Source of the DNA: Trigonopsis variabilis
Taxonomy: Eukaryota; Ascomycota; Trigonopsidomycetes; Trigonopsidales; Trigonopsidaceae
Assembly: GCA_003707065.3 (NCBI GenBank)
Contig: PPXM03000001.1
Span: 992,001 to 1,056,000 of the forward strand
Direction of reading: 5' to 3'
DNA length: 64,000 bases
Part shown: piece by piece, positions 11,287 through 22,669 of the stretch
Position numbering within the stretch: position 1 is the first letter of the stretch
Layout: each line of letters opens with the position of its first letter
Position numbers and translations under genes: made by a program
Notes under the pieces: model-generated
What the model saw: only the letters and a program-made list of their open reading frames with translations
Database searches by the model: none
What the model was told of the DNA's origin: nothing

Positions 11287-11931
11287 ATGAGTAATCAACT
11301 CCCATATTATGAATTATATAGGAGTAGCAGGTAATTGAATGCGGTAACTGGGATGTCTAACGTATAGCATTGGTACGGCTCTCGCTGATGCCCTGGACGA
11401 GCTAATCAAGTATGATTAACAGGTGAACAGTCTAACTCCAAGGGATGCCAAGATCCCCCCACAGCTTGCCCGAAAAATCCTCGAAAATGTATGAATCATC
11501 TATGAGTGAGACTTACAAATAGTTTGACCGTGCTGTGGCCGATATCTTGTCTGAGAAAGTCCGGTCTCGCTTGACGTTCAAAGTGAGTGTTTGTGAATCG
11601 GTTTCCTTGCCGTCTGCGCTGGTCATAATCGTTCTTATCTTGCATAGATACACTTTTTATTTTATACCTTTCCCATTCTGTCATATCGAAGTATTATTTT
11701 CTATTTCTCTTTGTCCTTGGTGATCAGCGTTCCCGGCATGCTTACCAGAGCCGGTTTGGCTTTACATGCAAGACTAATTTTTAGGGTCATTTACATACTT
11801 ATCGGTTTTGCGATGAAGTTTGGATTTTCATTGTAAAGAACGCTCAATTCAGGATGGATAATAATGATGTGGTGAACGCCGACAAGATCAAGATTGTGGC
11901 ATGTAACTCGCGAAGGAACGGTGAAACATAA
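11287..11931 (+). CDS. TOA2: Transcription factor IIA small (gamma) subunit
   Basis: Five small exons: 11287-11330, 11368-11409, 11443-11488, 11523-11582, 11785-11931, introns 37, 33, 34 and 202 nt, giving 112 residues. No single open frame shows the gene; it appears only after splicing. It starts [20 protein letters not shown], close to the yeast Toa2 start, continues [20 protein letters not shown] and FDRAVADIL, and ends in the beta-barrel half [20 protein letters not shown] with [15 protein letters not shown]. With Toa1 it stabilises TBP on promoters. The last intron is long for this locus and contains a short GC-rich hairpin. Confidence 0.93.
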
Positions 11932-12226
11932 CCTCTGACGGACTTTTGTTAAATTGTTTGATTTTTGTGTATATCTGTATTATTTGTCTCGGCTTTATAA
12001 TATGTAGGCATGCTTGCTCTTTGACCTCAAACTCTCATTCGTCTTTCAAGTGTAAGACCATTGAAAATAGGCCAGAATGTTATTCATTATCCGAGGTATG
12101 TCTGTGGGTGTATTACATACCCTTAAGACTTCTTGAGGATATCTGGGTATGAAGCCTTATCCAGCGAGGTATTAGCTATCTCCTTCTCACGTACACGACG
12201 CTACCACGCAACTCTCTTGAAAAGAT

Positions 12227-13597
12227 ATGAGGGCTATTCTAGACAGAGCCAGGAATATTTATCAGGCTCTTCTAGATCCAAGATATACAGTTATCTGTGG
12301 ATGTGTTTTGTTTTCTATAGATGTCCTTTTCTGCTTTGGGATCATCCACGCAATCCCTTGTATGAAGTCAATTGAGACTTCGCGCTGACTTTTCTAGACA
12401 CTGAGATCGACTGGGCATCCTATATGGAGCAAATCGAGATATTCGAGAGCGGAGAGCGCGATTACACCGTGAGATCGACGACACAGAAGATCAGCTAACC
12501 GTCTAAGAAAATCTCGGGAGAAACAGGACCTTTGGTGTAAGTTATCATGTCTATAGATGGTATTTCTAACTACAGATATCCGGGTGGGCATGTTGCCGTT
12601 TTTCGAATTCTATATCATTTGACAAATCATGGCCAGAATATCCGCCTCGCCCAGTATATCTTTGCGGGGGTTTATCTCAGCAGTTTGGCTGTTACTATGT
12701 ACATATATAACAAAGCCAGGGTATGCAGGTCTTTTAGGCTCCTGATTAACCGTTTAGGCTCCTCCTTACGCCTTGTTTCCTTTGATTCTTTCCAAGCGGC
12801 TGCATAGCATCTACCTATTGCGCATGTTCAACGACTGCTTCAACGTTCTAGCGACGTTATTGTCAATTGCCTTTTTTCAGAATATGCTTTGGAGCATGGG
12901 AATAATGTGGATTAGTGTGGCCGTCGGGATCAAGATGAACTCGTTGCTATATCTTCCAGGAATCTTTGCCATTCTTTGGCAACAGGTAACTTGGAAAAAG
13001 TTGGCACTGTTAATCTATTTTCTGGCTGAGGTCCAGATAATTTTTGCTACTCCCTTCTTGGACAACTCTTCTGCTTACGTGTCTCGTGCCTTTGAGTTTT
13101 CTCGACAATTTCTATATCGTGAGACGGTCAATTGGAAGTTTATCTCTAAGGACGTCTTTCTCTCTCCAGAATTCGCGCAGTCTCTTCTTGTCCTCCATCT
13201 TTCACTCCTTGCTCTCTTTCTTACTACTCGATGGAACTTCTCGTCTCTTTCCCTCAAGCAAACTCTCCTCTTGCCCTTTAAACGGACCACTCCTCTCCTT
13301 CCTCTCGACCCTGAGGCTATCCTTATAATCTTGGCAACTTCTAATCTGATTGGAATGGCCTGCGCAAGATCTCTCCACTTCCAGTTCTACTCTTGGATGG
13401 CCTGGACCAATCCTTTCCTTCTTTATAAAAGCAACCTACCACCGGCCGTTCAATCTGTGTTTTGGATTATCCAAGAAGGCGCTTGGGATGTCTGGCCTTC
13501 AAATGAAACCACCAGCCAGATTGTGGTGGCTTGTCTATGGATCATGGTTATTTTGATCTGGTATTCCTACCGGCCCCTCATTCGCATGGAACACTAA
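12227..13597 (+). CDS. ALG3: Dol-P-Man:Man5GlcNAc2-PP-Dol alpha-1,3-mannosyltransferase (Alg3)
   Basis: Five exons: 12227-12359, 12398-12468, 12508-12536, 12576-12720, 12758-13597, introns 38, 39, 39 and 37 nt; 405 residues. The frame carries Alg3 hallmarks: a first membrane segment ending IPYTEIDWASYMEQIEIF, GERDYTKISGETGPLVYPGG, then LHSIYLLRMFND and many further membrane helices. Alg3 adds the sixth mannose to the lipid-linked oligosaccharide on the luminal side of the ER, using dolichyl-phosphate mannose. The start at 12227 follows an in-frame TGA and directly precedes the conserved N-terminal helix. The C-terminus lacks an obvious KKXX-type ER signal. Confidence 0.92.
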
Positions 13598-14269
13598 CTT
13601 GAATTCCTGAGCCAGTGTCCCCATGAAGTTAAAATAATCAGTATTAGGTAATGACAACGCAACTTTAAGTACAAAAGCCCTCCCATTCGGCTCTCTATAA
13701 TAGGATTACTTGTACGTACTTTGCTACTTTGATAACCAAAATTTCCTCCGCATACCTGTGCCAGAGAATAATGGTTGTTCTCGACCCTCATACAGTGATG
13801 GCATCGATTGCCATTGCGGGTGACTTATTTCACTATTACGCATTCCTAAAATCTCGCGTGCTACCGAATCGACCTTATTGCAGAAACGGCCCGCTAACAA
13901 TTAGAAAAGGAGGGGGAAAGCGTTACATTTGCAAGGGCCACACGACCTCCTGAGCATCAGCAACGAACGATGGCGGTCAACCTTTTCTATATTGTTCTGT
14001 AGACATGATTTAAATGTATATAGCGCAAGCTTCTAATGTGCAAGCAAGCCCTTCTCTGTCGTTGCCGTATTCATAGATCTAATCTTTCCCGATATCGCTG
14101 TTCTTAACCTGATGGTCAGTTCTGCCTTTGATACCCGGTAATCAAGTAGATGGACGTCGGGGAAACTCATACCAACCTTAAGATTGCAAACTATTGTGAG
14201 ATAATCTCGGTTAAAAAGGCTTCAGGAGAGCAGTTATAACGCAGAGAAGTGTTTCCATGGCTGAAGATC
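13598..14269. other. Intergenic region
   Basis: About 0.67 kb between two genes on the same strand. Short frames on both strands (for example around 13729-13953) have no domain and no support. Nothing else seen. Confidence 0.35.
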
Positions 14270-16048
14270 ATGTCTAAGACCGAAAAAGTCGCAAGCAAGA
14301 GCGACGAACTTTGGCCGACTCGAACAAACCGGTCCTTAAATGGATTATCACCTGTCGGGTCAAGAATCTATTCTCCTCAAGCAGAGGAAACAGCATTTGT
14401 TACGGCCGTCACTGGTGCGGGTGAAGCTAGCGCGAATGCTTTGGATGACTACGACGAAAGATGGCTGGTGGGTCAAGATAATAGCGACATAGAAATGTCT
14501 AGGAAGTCCAGCGATGAGAATGTGCAAGACCGTTTTTTTTCGGCAGGTAAATTAAACCGTGAGGGGAAGGAAGAAGGACAGTTGACCCAGGTTGGGTCGG
14601 CGATGGAACCATGGACTTCTAGACTGATCTTGGCCCCTTCGAGCACTACTCGCTCGATTCCACGATCCAAGTCACGAGGGTTTTTTGGCCAGGTATGTCT
14701 TGTTCCCGAACTGGAAGATCCGCTGCAGTACAGACGACCTATAAAGTACCTTATCGTCCTCTGTGTAGCCCTGGCCGGAATGGTGGGCCCTATGGGCTCT
14801 GGTGTATTATTTCCGGCACTTTCATCAATCGAGTCAGATCTTGATACCACTGATGCAATGGTCACCGTATCTGTCGGCGTTTACATGCTCTCTCTTGGCT
14901 TCTTCCCCATGTGGTGGAGCGCTTTGAGTGAACGACAAGGACGACGAATAGTATACATCGTTTCATTTATTATATTCGTCGCATTTGGTATTGGAGGGGC
15001 CTTAGCCACAAATATTTCTGCCTTTATTGTCTTTCGTCTGCTCTATGGCGGAGCAGCAGCCGCAGTCCAGTCAGTCGGAGCCGGCACGATCGGGGACGTG
15101 TTTGAGACAAAAGAACGGGGCACGTTTATGGGTTACTTTTATCTTGGTCCACTTTGTGGACCTCTCATTGCACCAATTATTAGTGGTGCGCTGACCAGCA
15201 AGTGGGGTTGGAGAGCAACGCAGTGGTTTCTTGTCATTATTGGTGGAGCATTGTTATTTATGGTCGTCTTTTTCCTTCCAGAAACCGGAAAACCAACCAA
15301 GACAGATACAATTCCGGGCGAACGACGTCTTCACAAGACTCTCCGTCTCACTTCTGTCTATCTTGTCCGGCCAACCCGTGCTTTCATCTTCCTTCGTTAT
15401 CCTCCTGTTGCGCTCTGTGTTATTCAGGCATCGTTATGCTTCATGAGTCTCTACTTTGTAAATATCGCCATCGAATACGTCTATTCAGACCCGCCTTATA
15501 GCATGAAAGCTACCCTTATAGGTCTAATGTATATCCCGAATTCGATTGGATATTTTATCTCAGCAATCATAGGGGGACGATGGAGTGATTATATCATTCG
15601 TCGAGAAGCAAGCAAGACTGATGGGATTTTGGTCGCTGAAAGTCGAATTGCAGAAAATGTCTTTACAGGAGCAATACTTTTACCAATCTCTTTATTGCTT
15701 TTCGGCTGGCTAGCTTGGTACAAACATCACTGGGTCCTTCCTCTGATTGGGACATTCCTGTTTGGTCTCAGTACTCAGATTGTGTTTGGCAATAGCACCA
15801 CATACTTGGTCGATGCTCTGCCTGGCCGAGGCAGTTCAGCTGTGGCTGTTAATAATTTCATCAGATGCATTCTGGCTGCTATTGCCTGTTTTATTTCTTC
15901 ACCTTTGTTGAATGGCATGCACATTCAATGGCTAATGACTATGCTGGCAGCTATTAATGCTGCGTGTCTCTTATGCCCTTTAGCGATCCGACGATGGGGC
16001 TCATATTGGCGTGAAACGGTCGATCTCGAAGTTCTTCTCAAATCATAG
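14270..16048 (+). CDS. MFS antiporter, DHA1 (drug/polyamine:H+) family, Qdr-like
   Basis: Single exon, 592 residues. A polar N-terminal tail of about 160 residues precedes twelve predicted membrane segments. The first half has the DHA1 pattern: GVLFPALSSIESDLDTTDAM, SERQGRRIVY in the loop between helices 2 and 3, RLLYGGAAAAVQSVGAGTIG, and WGWRATQWF with FFLPET at the end of helix 6. The middle loop and the second half (VNNFIRCILAAIACF) fit Qdr/Dtr-type exporters. Expected at the plasma membrane exporting drugs, polyamines or organic acids; the substrate cannot be read from sequence. I take ATG 14270, since the frame upstream offers only GTG. Its stop lies 12 nt from the convergent TRM13 stop. 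Confidence 0.85.
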   Translation: MSKTEKVASKSDELWPTRTNRSLNGLSPVGSRIYSPQAEETAFVTAVTGAGEASANALDDYDERWLVGQDNSDIEMSRKSSDENVQDRFFSAGKLNREGKEEGQLTQVGSAMEPWTSRLILAPSSTTRSIPRSKSRGFFGQVCLVPELEDPLQYRRPIKYLIVLCVALAGMVGPMGSGVLFPALSSIESDLDTTDAMVTVSVGVYMLSLGFFPMWWSALSERQGRRIVYIVSFIIFVAFGIGGALATNISAFIVFRLLYGGAAAAVQSVGAGTIGDVFETKERGTFMGYFYLGPLCGPLIAPIISGALTSKWGWRATQWFLVIIGGALLFMVVFFLPETGKPTKTDTIPGERRLHKTLRLTSVYLVRPTRAFIFLRYPPVALCVIQASLCFMSLYFVNIAIEYVYSDPPYSMKATLIGLMYIPNSIGYFISAIIGGRWSDYIIRREASKTDGILVAESRIAENVFTGAILLPISLLLFGWLAWYKHHWVLPLIGTFLFGLSTQIVFGNSTTYLVDALPGRGSSAVAVNNFIRCILAAIACFISSPLLNGMHIQWLMTMLAAINAACLLCPLAIRRWGSYWRETVDLEVLLKS

Positions 16049-16060
16049 ACTTGGTATGTA

Positions 16061-17320
16061 TCATAGGGTTAAGGATAATTGTTTTGCGGGACGAGCAATA
16101 AGAAGGCGGTTTTCTAGAGTAATTTCTGGATCAATATAAGTCACAATATCCGCTTGAAATCCATGTTTCCGTAACGCGACTAGGCGGCCCTGGTCAAGGA
16201 CTTTTCTAGCTAAGTCCCCCCAGTGCTGCCGTTCACTGGCTGTCAGACCAAAAGCGTTCTCATAATTCTCTTTTCCCGGCCTTTGTCCGCACACAGCCCA
16301 GGATGTCATTTTACTAAGGATCGAGAATGTCTTGGGTCCATTTAATCCGATAGATGTAAGCCATTGAGAGGCCTCTGGTAGATAACTAGAATAATCACAC
16401 CTATGTCGACAGCAGAGAGCTATGAAAACATTACTTAAGGGAATTGTATCGCTGCTTTCAAGATAGTTGATCAACATAGACAGGGATAGATCAGTAGCTG
16501 CACCACATAGATGCTTTGAATATGCTATGACTGATCTAGCTCGACAGTTGGGAAAAGAGGATGATATTGCTTTTGAAAGGCATATATCTTTGATGTCGGC
16601 TTTAATTCTTCGAACCTCTGGCGGCTTTGAGCCTTTACTAACCGAATCATTTACGATCTTTTGGTCCAGTTTAAGTCTCATGCCATCTCTATCAATCAGA
16701 AGAAAAAAATTAGACTCAGAATCACCCAAGCTATTATTAAGGTATCGACTCAATTCTGCTCGACCAGAACCCAGTTCAAGGAATATGTTATTATTCTGTA
16801 GACATTTATAGTGGTCAAGATTACCAATCAGCGAGCTTTGTTGCAGAGCATGCTTTTTATTGTCGACTTCATTCAATCTCTCGTAGAGGGCAGAGTGACT
16901 CTTAATGCTAGTTTCGTAAGCAAATTTCAAACTTGCGTCCAGATCCCTTAATTTCTCTATAACCTGTAGGTAGTCTGATTCTGATATCGTTTCTCGAGCA
17001 CAGGTAGCACTTGATTGCACGTTGATGTTTTCATGAAACCAAGGTTGACTCAAGGTATAGTCCATTTGTCTTCGCTTTGGACACTTTAGTAAATGCTGGT
17101 GGATATCTTTAGCCTTGACGCTGTGTCTTGGATCCAGAGGACACGGAATACGATCCATTTTTTCACTAAGCTTATCCATATGTTGAGCGCAATAGGGCCG
17201 CGACTCTTTTCTTTGCATCTTACATTGTCGAAACCGCTTGTTAGGTAATAAAAAATGACACCTTGGGAACCTTTGTCCTTTAGAGTTAACCAGATCTTCT
17301 TGAATCTCTGTTTCTTCCAT
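16061..17320 (-). CDS. TRM13: tRNA 2'-O-methyltransferase Trm13 (position 4)
   Basis: Single exon, 419 residues. It begins with two small zinc modules: a CCCH type (C21, C33, C44, H47) and a U11-48K-like CHHC type (C60, H66, H76, C80). The methyltransferase domain follows, with the Gly-rich SAM motif FLELGSGRAELSRYL around residue 180 and SKHLCGAATDLSLSML near 270; CCRHRCDYSSY is the family's late signature. Trm13 methylates the ribose at position 4 of tRNA-Gly, -His and -Pro. The order and spacing of domains match the family and nothing seems missing. Convergent with the DHA1 transporter. Confidence 0.93.
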   Translation of the reverse strand: MEETEIQEDLVNSKGQRFPRCHFLLPNKRFRQCKMQRKESRPYCAQHMDKLSEKMDRIPCPLDPRHSVKAKDIHQHLLKCPKRRQMDYTLSQPWFHENINVQSSATCARETISESDYLQVIEKLRDLDASLKFAYETSIKSHSALYERLNEVDNKKHALQQSSLIGNLDHYKCLQNNNIFLELGSGRAELSRYLNNSLGDSESNFFLLIDRDGMRLKLDQKIVNDSVSKGSKPPEVRRIKADIKDICLSKAISSSFPNCRARSVIAYSKHLCGAATDLSLSMLINYLESSDTIPLSNVFIALCCRHRCDYSSYLPEASQWLTSIGLNGPKTFSILSKMTSWAVCGQRPGKENYENAFGLTASERQHWGDLARKVLDQGRLVALRKHGFQADIVTYIDPEITLENRLLIARPAKQLSLTL

Positions 17321-17756
17321 GCTAACTCGTTGTGGTCTTGGGCTTCCTTACTGTAGCGGATTGAATACGAATTGGTGAGGGCTCCTTACTAAATTTTTCG
17401 TTCCCTCCCGCTGTTCACTGCCCTGCCCTGTTTGTCTCGTCCCAACCGTAATGACAGCTTAGGTAAGTAAATCGACATAAAGTTGTATACTCCGAGATCA
17501 TGACGGCAACGAATAGATAAATAATCAACCCCAATCATATCCTAGTAAGCCGAGCCCATACTACTTTTTTCAACATCTACCATCTGGCTGAAGGGCTTGT
17601 ATTCTTGGCCCATTCCGTGTGTCTATCTGTAGATCAACTGTCACATGTGACAGCCCAGTCTATCAGAATCCTCGGTTGCCTAGAGTTACCACCCAACGAT
17701 TCTATACTTAGAAGGCAAGAAAACACCTCTCCTTTGTCTGTCAACCGTCCTTCTAG
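17321..17756. other. Intergenic region, divergent promoters
   Basis: Between TRM13 and ANY1. A short frame with an ATG at 17605 overlaps the start of ANY1 in another phase and shows no features. Nothing else recognised. Confidence 0.35.
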
Positions 17757-18577
17757 ATGTCTCAGGCCGCCAGTCCTGATGCTTTGGGATATCTATTTGG
17801 GATACCCGTCCGCTACTGTGCATGGGCATTCTTATCCGTTTCTCCCATAGCTTCATGGGGTGACAGCGTCTTTGCCATTTACAAAGATAAATCTTCGGCA
17901 GGGTTTTCCTTGGATTTATGTGCTATTATGCTCTTTTCTAGTATATTGCGCATTGTCTTCTGGATAAATAAGCCTTTCGATATTGGTCTCTTGCTACAAG
18001 CCATCACTATGGTCATGGTCCAGCTCGTCTTGTTGGATTTGGCCGTCCGCTACCGTCAATACGGGCCTGGATCTGAGCCTAGCTCAAGACCTTTTAGTTT
18101 CTGGCAATGGAGGGATATCCGACGTTACAGAAAGGTAGGCACTGTTGTCTAACCGTTTCACTAAATCCAGTTTTTATTGTTTTTTGGTCTCACCCTTCTC
18201 GTTTTGGACATAGTTCTAAGAAACTACACATTCTATGGGGATTTACTCGGGTTTATGGTAGGTTAATCGGTGTTTTTTTCTAATCAACTCAGGCTCTTGG
18301 AATTGAAGCTATTCTACCTTTACCTCAAATAATAACAAACGCTCGCCGAGGTTCAGTCAAAGGGTTCCGAGTATCCCTCCTATTGAGTTGGTTAGGCGGT
18401 GACTTCTCAAAAATCATCTTCTTCCTTAAGACCGAAAATATTCAGCCACAGTTCCTCATCTGCGGTCTTCTTCAAATGTCTCTGGACTGCATCATCGCCA
18501 TTCAATATATAACTTACTCGATCATGGCCTTTCGTGCCAGCAGACACCCTTCTCTCCCCCTCAAAGAACTCTCTTAG
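17757..18577 (+). CDS. ANY1: PQ-loop membrane protein Any1/Cfs1 (SLC66A2-like)
   Basis: Three exons: 17757-18134, 18171-18257, 18293-18577, introns 36 and 35 nt; 249 residues. Two PQ-loop-type repeats are visible, the first in SPIASWGDSVFAIYKDKSSA, the second in LPLPQIITNARRGSVKGFRV, within a seven-helix layout. The SAGFSLDLCAIMLFSSILRI segment is typical of Any1/SLC66A2. In yeast Any1 sits at the trans-Golgi and endosomes and restrains phospholipid flippases; it acts as a scramblase. Convergent with HID1, another Golgi and endosome trafficking gene, 94 nt apart. Confidence 0.88.
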
Positions 18578-18671
18578 ATAGATATATATGTGATAGACAC
18601 GTTTAGACTTCGGGGCATATAATGGATTTTTTGTTTGGTTCTCTTCTTGTAGAATTGATATCTTCGAGGCA

Positions 18672-21237
18672 TCACACTTGTTCGCTCCTATCCGGCTCTC
18701 GATCCGGGTCACTAATTTTTAATCTTTTTAGACCTTCAATTATTGAGGATCCGACAGCATCAATAGCCCCACGAGGACGTAAGAAACTAATCTCATTGGT
18801 CCCTGTCTGAACCCGGAAAAGTTTGGTATTTGTCGAGTCCCAAACTCCAAGCGCTTGTCCATTGTTGGAAGGCAACATCTCTGACTCGAAAATGACACTC
18901 CACACTAGACTCTCATACCATCCCAAAGATAAAGTCGTCCATTCAAAAGGCATTGTGTCATTTTCTTTCCCGTCCTGGACTTGTTCAGGTACTTCCGTGT
19001 CGGGAGAGATCGCCTCCTCAGCCGCGTTAACAGGAGATGATTGTTGGGTCTTAGAAGAGGCCCCAAACTGTAAAAGGCGGATTTTGCTGATGGCTTCATT
19101 CGCTTCGACAGTAGATGACGGCAGAGAAGTGGTGCTGCTTGAAGCTGAGCCACTCACAATTTTCGGCAGAGGGATGGTACTCTTCTGTTCTTCCAACATT
19201 TCAATAATCTTCAGACAGGTCTCGATCGGCAGGTTAGGTAGCCACTGATCGACCCACTCTTCCGATGCAGAAAAATTACGGGAGCTATCAGATATACGGT
19301 GAACGTCGAGAGTCAGACCCTCTTCCGCCAATGGGTTGGATCCGTCCTTTGACCGTTCGAGCCCTGGTTTAATGTCAGGATTAGGCGATGACATCGGTTC
19401 CTTGCCCTTGCCCGAGTAATCTGCAAAATCTAGATCTTTATTATGCATGAGATCTCTCAGCTTGAAGAAAAACTCACGCTTCTCATATATCGCATATGCC
19501 AAGCTTGCATTGTCCTGAAAATTCCGCTCGAGAAGACTATTGATAGATTTGAGGGTGACCTCGAGGAGAAAATGATTCATCTCATTCAAGAAAAGAAAGC
19601 TTGGGTTCATCATAGATATACACATTTTAACCAGAATTCTAGCTCCGCCAAGAGTGATATTGCGAGTGACCTCACATACGTTGTAAAGAATAGCCATGAC
19701 GGAAGGATAGAGAGAGATATCTATATGTTTTTGGAGATGCCGTTGGCTAATATGCCGGATAAGGAACTCACCAATGTTATAAGAAGAGGTATCGAGCTTG
19801 ATTGCAAAAGGCAAAGAATTGGGGTTATCAAGACGTTGATTAAAAACCATCGCAGCCTCTGGGTACATTGAGAGATACTGGCAGATGTAAACACAAAGAG
19901 CCATTAAGCCGCGTTTAGAGTTGTACTCAAGGCTTATGATAGAATAGAATGTCAAGAAAATAAAGGTCTCTTGTCCTCTTCCCGCTTTGACCAAGTAAGG
20001 AAATAGCCGTTTGTTGCATTGCAGGATTTCCCAAAACAAGACCAAAAGTTCAATGACTTTTTCAGGTTTCTCGCTTGAAGCTTTCATATAAGAAGTAGAA
20101 GACTGGATCGGGCGATTAAGAACTTTGAAGATCCCGTCAACGATAAATTGAAGGTCTTTAGATCGATGAAGTTTTCCAAGATAATAACGATAGTTATTTC
20201 GAAGAACAATTTCTTTATTGGTTGATTTTTCATTAATATACCATTGGGGAACGTAGGAGCCATGGTTAGGTAAAGGGTACACGAGAAGGGTGATAAGGAG
20301 ATTGAGAGAATAGACTGTGAGAATCTGGCGATTGCTAAAAATGGCAATCGAGTTATAGGATGCCAGCCAACTAGCACTATGCTTAATAGCAATATTGATG
20401 ATAGAGCAAAGTAGCCCCAAAACAGCCCTGCGATTGGGATTCGTAACCATGTAGGTTAAAGACTGGATACCTTCACCTGGAAGTTGACTTGTAGAGACGT
20501 ACATCGCCTTTGAATGTAGAGTTAACAGGAATCGCAAAAGATCGATCTTATTTAAATCCAGCTCTTTCGTAGATCCAACGGGAGTCTTGGATCCTATTCC
20601 CGTTTCCCATATATCATATGATATAATACCATTCGGAGAAGTATTTCCTGCTTCGCCTCCTTCTTCGTCACTGCATCGCGGAGGAAGACAGAAATTAGGT
20701 AGGAACAATAAATCACAGACACTGTCAATAAGATTTTCTCCAATCAGTTTTCCATCGCTAATAATTGACGATGTGCCATCAATTGATTGATTCGAGCCAA
20801 CGTTTTCAATAAAAGCTTTAGGCCCGTCCACCGTCCAGAGAAAATCATCTAGCCAGGCGCATTCTTCAGAATTTTCGTACAAGTATGGTAATAACCTAGT
20901 AATAATTCGAATACAATTCAGAATGTCTTTAGCAGGAGAAGTTTCATTCGGGAATTTTGGATCCTGGCGGCATTTGATCACTTGGCCAATCAACACCGCA
21001 AGCAGACTATGGATGTTCTCAGGGGCATTTGATAATGTGCGACGGATATCATGTGATCCAAACAAGGAAAAAATATCTTGAGAGGATTCGGGTAACGTCC
21101 AAAACTGAAACAAGTTAGACACCATTGGGATTGCCTCTTACCTGTGCCCACAAGGGATCATCCAAAGAGATAAACCGATTCTCGCATAGATTCAGAATCC
21201 CCTTTTTGAAATTCAACTTGGAATCGGATGCTCCCAT
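18672..21237 (-). CDS. HID1: HID1 family protein (Golgi/secretory pathway)
   Basis: Two exons, 21142-21237 and 18672-21104, with a 37-nt intron; 842 residues. Exon 1 supplies the family start MGASDSKLNFKKGILNL, in which glycine 2 is the expected N-myristoylation site. The rest is helical with the Hid1 features ILNCIRIITRLLPYLYE, ADLLFLPNF-like CDLLFLPNFCLP and a low-complexity serine-rich section near residue 700. Human HID1 and fission yeast Ftp105 associate with Golgi membranes; HID1 supports dense-core vesicle biogenesis and Ftp105 anchors the deubiquitinase Ubp5. Saccharomyces lacks it, which helps place the organism outside that group. Confidence 0.9.
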
Positions 21238-21509
21238 AACCGAAATATCAGGGAATATAAAGTACAAGAAGGTCTATATCTTTGGCGTTGCTTCGAACTG
21301 GTGATGCACCCAGATCAGGTAACGATCCAGAGATGAGTTGCGTAACAACGATACATTCTTTAAGCTCGGATCGAGTGTGTCAGAAATTAGTATACTTTCT
21401 TAATTACGTCCTCCTCGGTATCGGAATAGACAATGCAGGTCCTTGAAAGTTGGTTCTCAGGGGCAATCGCTAAGATACTAACTGGACAGAAAATGTCTCG
21501 GGACTTCCC

Positions 21510-22669
21510 ATGACTATTGCCCATCGAGGGTAGGTTAAAGCAGGACATTCAGGCTAATGACAGATCTCAAGAAACATATCCTGAAAACACTATTGCGGCA
21601 TTCAATGATGCTCTCGAACGAGGGTGTCAAGGCTTTGAGTGCGGTACGTTTATAGATGTTGCTAATCTAACTCTGCAGATGTTCAATTATCAGCGGATGA
21701 CGTCGTCATTGTCTGCCACGTATGAGTTTTGGAGTTGAACGACTTTAACAGATCGACAGGATCCCACGACAGCAAGATGCTACGGTGAAAATTATAAAAT
21801 TTCTGAAAGTAATTATCACGGCTGTTTAGATAAATTAGTTCATGTCGACCCACCTCATGAAAAATTACCGACCTTTGCAGACCTATTACAGTTTATTGGA
21901 CAAAGAGACATGACTGATCGATGGGTAATGGTCGATATTAAGCCATTGGCTCGTCTGGAAGTTGCCAAATTCATTGCCCAGGAAATCGGTCAGTGTAAAG
22001 CTAGGCCTAGAGAATGGTTTGCTCAACACCTTGTGATAGGGTTCTCTTTGGTAAATAAATAATTTCTCTATTGGCTTTGTTCTAACCTTTCTAGATCAAG
22101 TTTCTTAAGGTACCTTCCGCTCATACAGTTTCTGACTTCTTAGGAGTTACAAAAGTACCTTCCTGAGTTCCCACTGGTCTTCATTGGAATAAACCCATTG
22201 ACTGCAGTCAAGTTATTAGATACCCCTCATCTCGTTGGTGTGAACTTGTACGCCTATGGTCTCCTTGATTGGCCGGGACGAATGTTGGTCGATGCGCTCC
22301 ATCACAAGAATAAAAAGCTTTTTGTATGGACTGTTAATGATCCTGAGATAATGAAGTATGTACACTGCTACTAAACTCCTCCTAATCGTTTTAGATGGGT
22401 TACAAACCTAGGAGTCTCGGGAGTATTGACTGACTGTAAGTTTCTTACTTATATATCAACTAATGTTATAGATCCGACTCTTTATAAAAGGTATTTCGCT
22501 CTTTTTTGTCTCAGTTACTAATATCCTTAGAACAACTAAAGTGATAGACCCCAATTTTGGTCCTTCTTCATTTTCCTGGTCGACGTGGATCAAAGCTTGG
22601 CTACGGTGTTTCATAGCTCGCGTGTTAGGACCATTCATCTTTAGAATTAAATTTGGAGCCTTTAGATAG
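21510..22669 (+). CDS. PGC1: Glycerophosphodiester phosphodiesterase-type phospholipase, Pgc1-like
   Basis: Nine exons: 21510-21529, 21564-21643, 21679-21719, 21760-22050, 22095-22109, 22144-22355, 22395-22435, 22472-22490, 22531-22669; introns 34-44 nt; 285 residues. The splice set is fixed by frame: MTIAHRGSQETYPENTIAAF, FECDVQLSADDVVIVCHDPT, and further VMVDIKP, LVGVNLYAY, LFVWTVNDPE and LGVSGVLTDYPT follow GDPD/Pgc1 order, with the catalytic His (HRG), Glu (FEC) and second His (CHDP). Pgc1 degrades phosphatidylglycerol at lipid droplets and mitochondria. A hydrophobic C-terminal helix (about 20 residues) could anchor it. Exon 5 is only 15 nt; skipping it would also keep frame. Confidence 0.85.

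Noticed and set aside
11946-12152. 68-codon frame between TOA2 and ALG3
   Set aside because: Low-complexity, Cys/Ile-rich translation without features; lies in the 3' region of TOA2.
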